A stretch of 64,000 bases of DNA from Nocardioides sp. (lineage in GTDB: Bacteria; Actinomycetota; Actinomycetes; Propionibacteriales; Nocardioidaceae), in assembly GCA_037045645.1 (NCBI GenBank), contig JBAOIH010000010.1, forward strand, positions 62,001-126,000, written 5' to 3'. The notes beneath the pieces were generated by a model that was not told the DNA's origin, did no database searches, and saw only the letters and a list, made by a program, of their open reading frames with translations. The translations under genes and the position numbers were made by a program. This document shows, one piece after another, positions 61,151 through 64,000 of this stretch. Positions within the stretch are counted from its first letter, which is position 1. Each line of letters starts with the position of its first letter.

Positions 61151-63675
61151 CCCCCCACAGTGCCAGCAAGCTCGCGCGCAGGCTTGACCTCGGTTGCGGC
61201 ATCCAGGCGCTCACTCAACTTCGCGCCCTCGACATCGAGGTCGGGCAGCAGCCGGTCGAGCCACTTCGGGATCCACCAGGCCCGCTCTCCGAGCAGGTGC
61301 AAGATCGCGGGCGTCAACGTCATCCGTACGAGCAGCGCGTCCACCAGCACACCCACCGCCAGGCCGAAGCCGATCGGCCGGATCATCACCATGTGGGAGA
61401 AGACGAACCCACCGAAGACCGCGAACATGATGCCCGCGGCGGCCAACACGACCTGCGCGCCGTGGGTGAAGCCCGTACGCACCGCCTTGCGCGCGTCCTC
61501 GCCGTGTGCCCACGCCTCGCGCATCCCGGACACCAGGAACATCTGGTAGTCCATCGCGAGTCCGAAGAGCACCCCGATCAGCAGGATCGGACCGAAACTC
61601 ATCAGCGGTCCGGGCGTATGCACCCCGAAGAGCGACCCCAGCCAGCCCCACTGGAAGACCGCGACCAAAGCACCGAACGCCGCGCCCACCGAGAGCAGGA
61701 AGCCACCCGTCGCGATCAGCGGCACCAGCACCGAGCGGAACACCCCGACCAGGATGAACATCGACAACCCGACGACCACCGCGAGATAGGTGGGCAAGGC
61801 GCCGCTGAGGCGTTCGGAGATCTCGATGTTGGCGACCGTACGCCCGGTGAGTCCCACGTCGATCCCGAGCGCCTCCTCCCAGGTCGCCTCGCTGTCGAGC
61901 AGCGCGTGCACGGTCTCGGAGGTGGCCTCGTCGGTCGGTCCGGAGTCGAGCACGACCTGGTAGGCATGCGTACGGCCGTCCTCGCTCGATCCGACCGGCA
62001 CGACTTGGGCGACACCGCGGGTGCGGGAGAGGTTCTCGCCCAGGGTCGCGGTGACGTACGACGTCTCGTCCTTCGACAGGCCGGCGGGCAGATCCGCGGT
62101 GACCAGCACCGGACCGTTGGCGCCGGGACCGAACTTGTCGGCGATGGTGGTGTACGCCTGGTAGGCACTCGACGACGGCGCCTCGCTGCTGCCGTCGGGC
62201 AGTCCGAGCCGCAGGCTCATCGCCGGGAGAGCGGTCAGGCCGAGCAGGACCAGCACGCCCACCACGGTCAGCCAGGGGCGTGCGGTGATCAGGCGCACCC
62301 ACCAGGAGCCGTGCTCCTCGTCGACAGCGATCCCATCGCGACTGCGCGCTTTGCGCCACGCACGCTTCGACGCGATCCGATGCCCCAGCAGTCCCATCAG
62401 CGCAGGGCCGAGTGTGATCGACATCAGCACGGCCGACAACACCGCCCCGGCGGCGACCAGACCCATCTGCGCCAGGATCGGCAGCCCCGAAAGGACCAGC
62501 GCGACCAGGGCCACGATCACCGTCGCGCCGGCGAAGACGACCGCGTTGCCAGACGTCCCGACCGCGCGGCCGACCGACTCTGTCAGCGGCATCCCGCGCA
62601 GCAGTTGCGTGCGGTGCCGCATCAAGATGAAGAGCGTGTAGTCGATGCCCACAGCCAGGCCGAGCATCAGCGCCAGCGCCGGGGTCATCGAGTGCATCTC
62701 GAAGAAGTACGTCGCGGCCATCGCACCGCCGAGACCGGTTGCGACGCCGATCAGTGCGACGAAGATCGGCAGCCCGGCCGCGATCAGTGAGCCGAGCAGC
62801 GCGAGCAGGATGACGCCTGCGGTGACGAGGCCGACGATCTCGCCGACACCGACCACGGACGACTCCATGGTGAGTTCGCTGCCGAAGTAGACATCGACTC
62901 CCTCGTCTGCCAAGGATTCGCCGAGCTTCACGATCGCGTCGCGGTCCTCTTGGGCCATCGACTGCGGGTCGAGGTCGAGGCCGATCTGACCGAGCGCGGT
63001 GGTGGCGTCCTTGCTGACCATCCGGAAGTCACCCGCCGCGGCGCGGACCTTCTTGCCGCGTTCGAGTTGGATGCGGCCATCCTCGATCTGCGTGCGAGCC
63101 TGAGCAATGCGGGCGGTGCCCGCCTTGAGTTGCGCGCGACCAGTCTGCAGTTGCGCTCTCAGCTCGGCTGCCTGCGGCGAATCCGAAGGCAACTGCGCCA
63201 ACAACTCTCGACCGAGCTTGAGTTCCTTCTTGCCCCGCTCGAGTTCCATCGTGCCGACCAGCAGCTTGCGCTGCCCCTGCTTGAGCCGCTGCTCCCCGTC
63301 GGCCAACTGCCGCTCACCGTCATCGAGTTGGCGCTGGGCGACGAAGGGGTCCGCGACAGTCGAGACGTACGGCAACTCCTCCCACTGCGCGATGACGTCC
63401 TTGATCGCGTGGCGTTGTGCGGGCGTGAATTCCGAACCGTCGTCGGTGACGAAGACGGCCGTGCCGTTGTTGCCGCTCACCTCGGGCACCTTGGCTTCGA
63501 GGTCGTGGAGCACCTTCTCGAACTTCGCGTCCGGGATGTGTACGACGTCGGTGGGCTCGGAGCGTACGAAGCCCGCGGTGACGCCGAGCGCGATCAAGAT
63601 GACGGTCCAGGCGGCGACCACGCGCCACCCGTGCGCCGCGCTCCAGCGCCCGAGTCGGTAGAGCAGGGTTGCCAT
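61147..63675 (-). CDS. MMPL family transporter (RND superfamily)
   Basis: 842 residues with about twelve helices in two halves. It has LGLAVGIDYTLFILMRHRTQ in the first half and LFGLAMDYQMFLVSGMREAW in the second, each with the RND proton-relay Asp-Tyr pair. Between helix 1 and 2 the large exported domain contains a coiled coil rich in Gln/Leu/Arg (residues about 115-215, QRQLDDGERQLADGEQRLKQ). MMPL proteins export lipids or siderophores in actinobacteria. ATG at 63675, one base from the TetR stop. Probably repressed by that TetR-type regulator. Confidence 0.9.
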   Translation of the reverse strand: MATLLYRLGRWSAAHGWRVVAAWTVILIALGVTAGFVRSEPTDVVHIPDAKFEKVLHDLEAKVPEVSGNNGTAVFVTDDGSEFTPAQRHAIKDVIAQWEELPYVSTVADPFVAQRQLDDGERQLADGEQRLKQGQRKLLVGTMELERGKKELKLGRELLAQLPSDSPQAAELRAQLQTGRAQLKAGTARIAQARTQIEDGRIQLERGKKVRAAAGDFRMVSKDATTALGQIGLDLDPQSMAQEDRDAIVKLGESLADEGVDVYFGSELTMESSVVGVGEIVGLVTAGVILLALLGSLIAAGLPIFVALIGVATGLGGAMAATYFFEMHSMTPALALMLGLAVGIDYTLFILMRHRTQLLRGMPLTESVGRAVGTSGNAVVFAGATVIVALVALVLSGLPILAQMGLVAAGAVLSAVLMSITLGPALMGLLGHRIASKRAWRKARSRDGIAVDEEHGSWWVRLITARPWLTVVGVLVLLGLTALPAMSLRLGLPDGSSEAPSSSAYQAYTTIADKFGPGANGPVLVTADLPAGLSKDETSYVTATLGENLSRTRGVAQVVPVGSSEDGRTHAYQVVLDSGPTDEATSETVHALLDSEATWEEALGIDVGLTGRTVANIEISERLSGALPTYLAVVVGLSMFILVGVFRSVLVPLIATGGFLLSVGAAFGALVAVFQWGWLGSLFGVHTPGPLMSFGPILLIGVLFGLAMDYQMFLVSGMREAWAHGEDARKAVRTGFTHGAQVVLAAAGIMFAVFGGFVFSHMVMIRPIGFGLAVGVLVDALLVRMTLTPAILHLLGERAWWIPKWLDRLLPDLDVEGAKLSERLDAATEVKPARELAGTVGG

Positions 63676-63676
63676 G

Positions 63677-64000
63677 TCAGGCCTTCCGAGAAGTCGAGTC
63701 GAAGCCGGCGCCGAGCAGGTCGAGGGCATCGGCCATCAGGTCGCGGCGCAGGCGCAGGGTCTCCGGCGTCAGTTCGCCGCCCGTACGGTCGAACCACACG
63801 CGAGTGGAGGCTTCGAAGGCCGAGATCAACCCGGTGGCAGCCGCGTGCAGCCACAGGTCGTCGACGTCGTCGCCGAACTGCGTACGCAACTTGGCGACGA
63901 AGTCGTCGTGCCATTCGCGCGAGCAGCGTTGCAACAGTCCGGCGTGTGAGGGCGACTGGAGGGCGGCCAGGCCCAGCACCGTCACGAGTTCGATGAGGTC
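63677..64000 (-). CDS. TetR family regulator, C-terminal part (cut by the window edge)
   Basis: Only the C-terminal 107 codons are inside the window; the helix-turn-helix lies beyond position 64000. The visible part (WHDDFVAKLRTQFGDDVDDL, LHAAATGLISAFEASTRVWF) is all-helical and typical of the TetR ligand-binding domain. It lies one base upstream of the MMPL transporter gene in the same direction, so it probably controls that operon. The family assignment is from context and helical pattern only. Confidence 0.65.
   Translation of the reverse strand, partial: DLIELVTVLGLAALQSPSHAGLLQRCSREWHDDFVAKLRTQFGDDVDDLWLHAAATGLISAFEASTRVWFDRTGGELTPETLRLRRDLMADALDLLGAGFDSTSRKA

Overview
The window comes from a high-GC actinomycete, most like the Nocardioidaceae (Propionibacteriales). 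The evidence is the base composition, the dense overlapping operons, the actinobacterial families present (MT0933-like antitoxin, CE1758/CE1759 flavin pair, DUF222 remnant, uricase cluster) and a strong excess of the hexamer CGTACG in native genes. This is an inference from sequence features; no marker gene such as 16S rRNA is present. No tRNA or rRNA gene was recognised.

Layout. 0.1-3.8 kb: MT0933-like protein, EcsC protein, HIT-like protein and a zinc-finger SDR. 3.9-8.6 kb: a nitrite/NO module, made of a membrane-anchored NirK fusion, an NnrS-like protein and a Cys-containing ArsR/SufR-like regulator, with a divergent DUF2249 gene. 8.6-15.4 kb: a frameshifted VOC gene, an HxlR regulator divergent from a luciferase-like monooxygenase/FMN reductase pair plus pirin, a Nudix hydrolase, a RibD-like reductase, a truncated phosphotransferase and a frameshifted pseudokinase-like membrane protein. 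15.6-21.7 kb: xdhA-xdhB-xdhC-guaD, which turn guanine, hypoxanthine and xanthine into urate. 21.9-26.7 kb: three tandem Tat-exported paralogues (one intact, one split by an IS630-type element, one without an in-frame start) and a decayed IS21-type element. 27.0-32.2 kb: a probable lysine catabolic operon (class III aminotransferase, fused 2-oxoacid dehydrogenase E1, ALDH7-type semialdehyde dehydrogenase). 32.3-37.8 kb: uox-uraD-uraH-allB-allE for urate to ureidoglycolate, and a DUF6986 aldolase-like gene. 37.8-43.6 kb: MacB-type ABC exporter, ZIP transporter fragment, acyl-CoA dehydrogenase, small exported protein. 43.7-52.1 kb: a defence island with hsdM-hsdS, a decayed mrr, reversed hicAB, an XRE-MNT/HEPN toxin-antitoxin pair and hsdR. 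52.1-64.0 kb: patatin, a frameshifted lysG beside lysE, an omega-aminotransferase, an EEP-domain membrane protein, a truncated DUF1801 gene, TfoX-like, RibD-like and OsmC proteins, SDR, MMPL transporter and a TetR fragment at the edge.

The least ordinary feature is the repeat load. One palindromic dispersed repeat (ends CGGTGGTTGAGGA and GTCTCGAAACC) occurs between genes, forms a seven-copy 49-bp tandem array, and has inserted in frame into at least four enzyme genes (xdhA, xdhC, allB and the luciferase-like gene), adding up to about 70 residues. A second family, a 61-63 bp inverted repeat with AAGAACTGCGGCC ends, lies at four gene 3' ends and appears to have truncated the DUF1801 gene. Several unrelated 21-24 bp tandem duplications sit on or next to stop codons. 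Many genes carry single frameshifts; some could be assembly errors, which only reads could settle.
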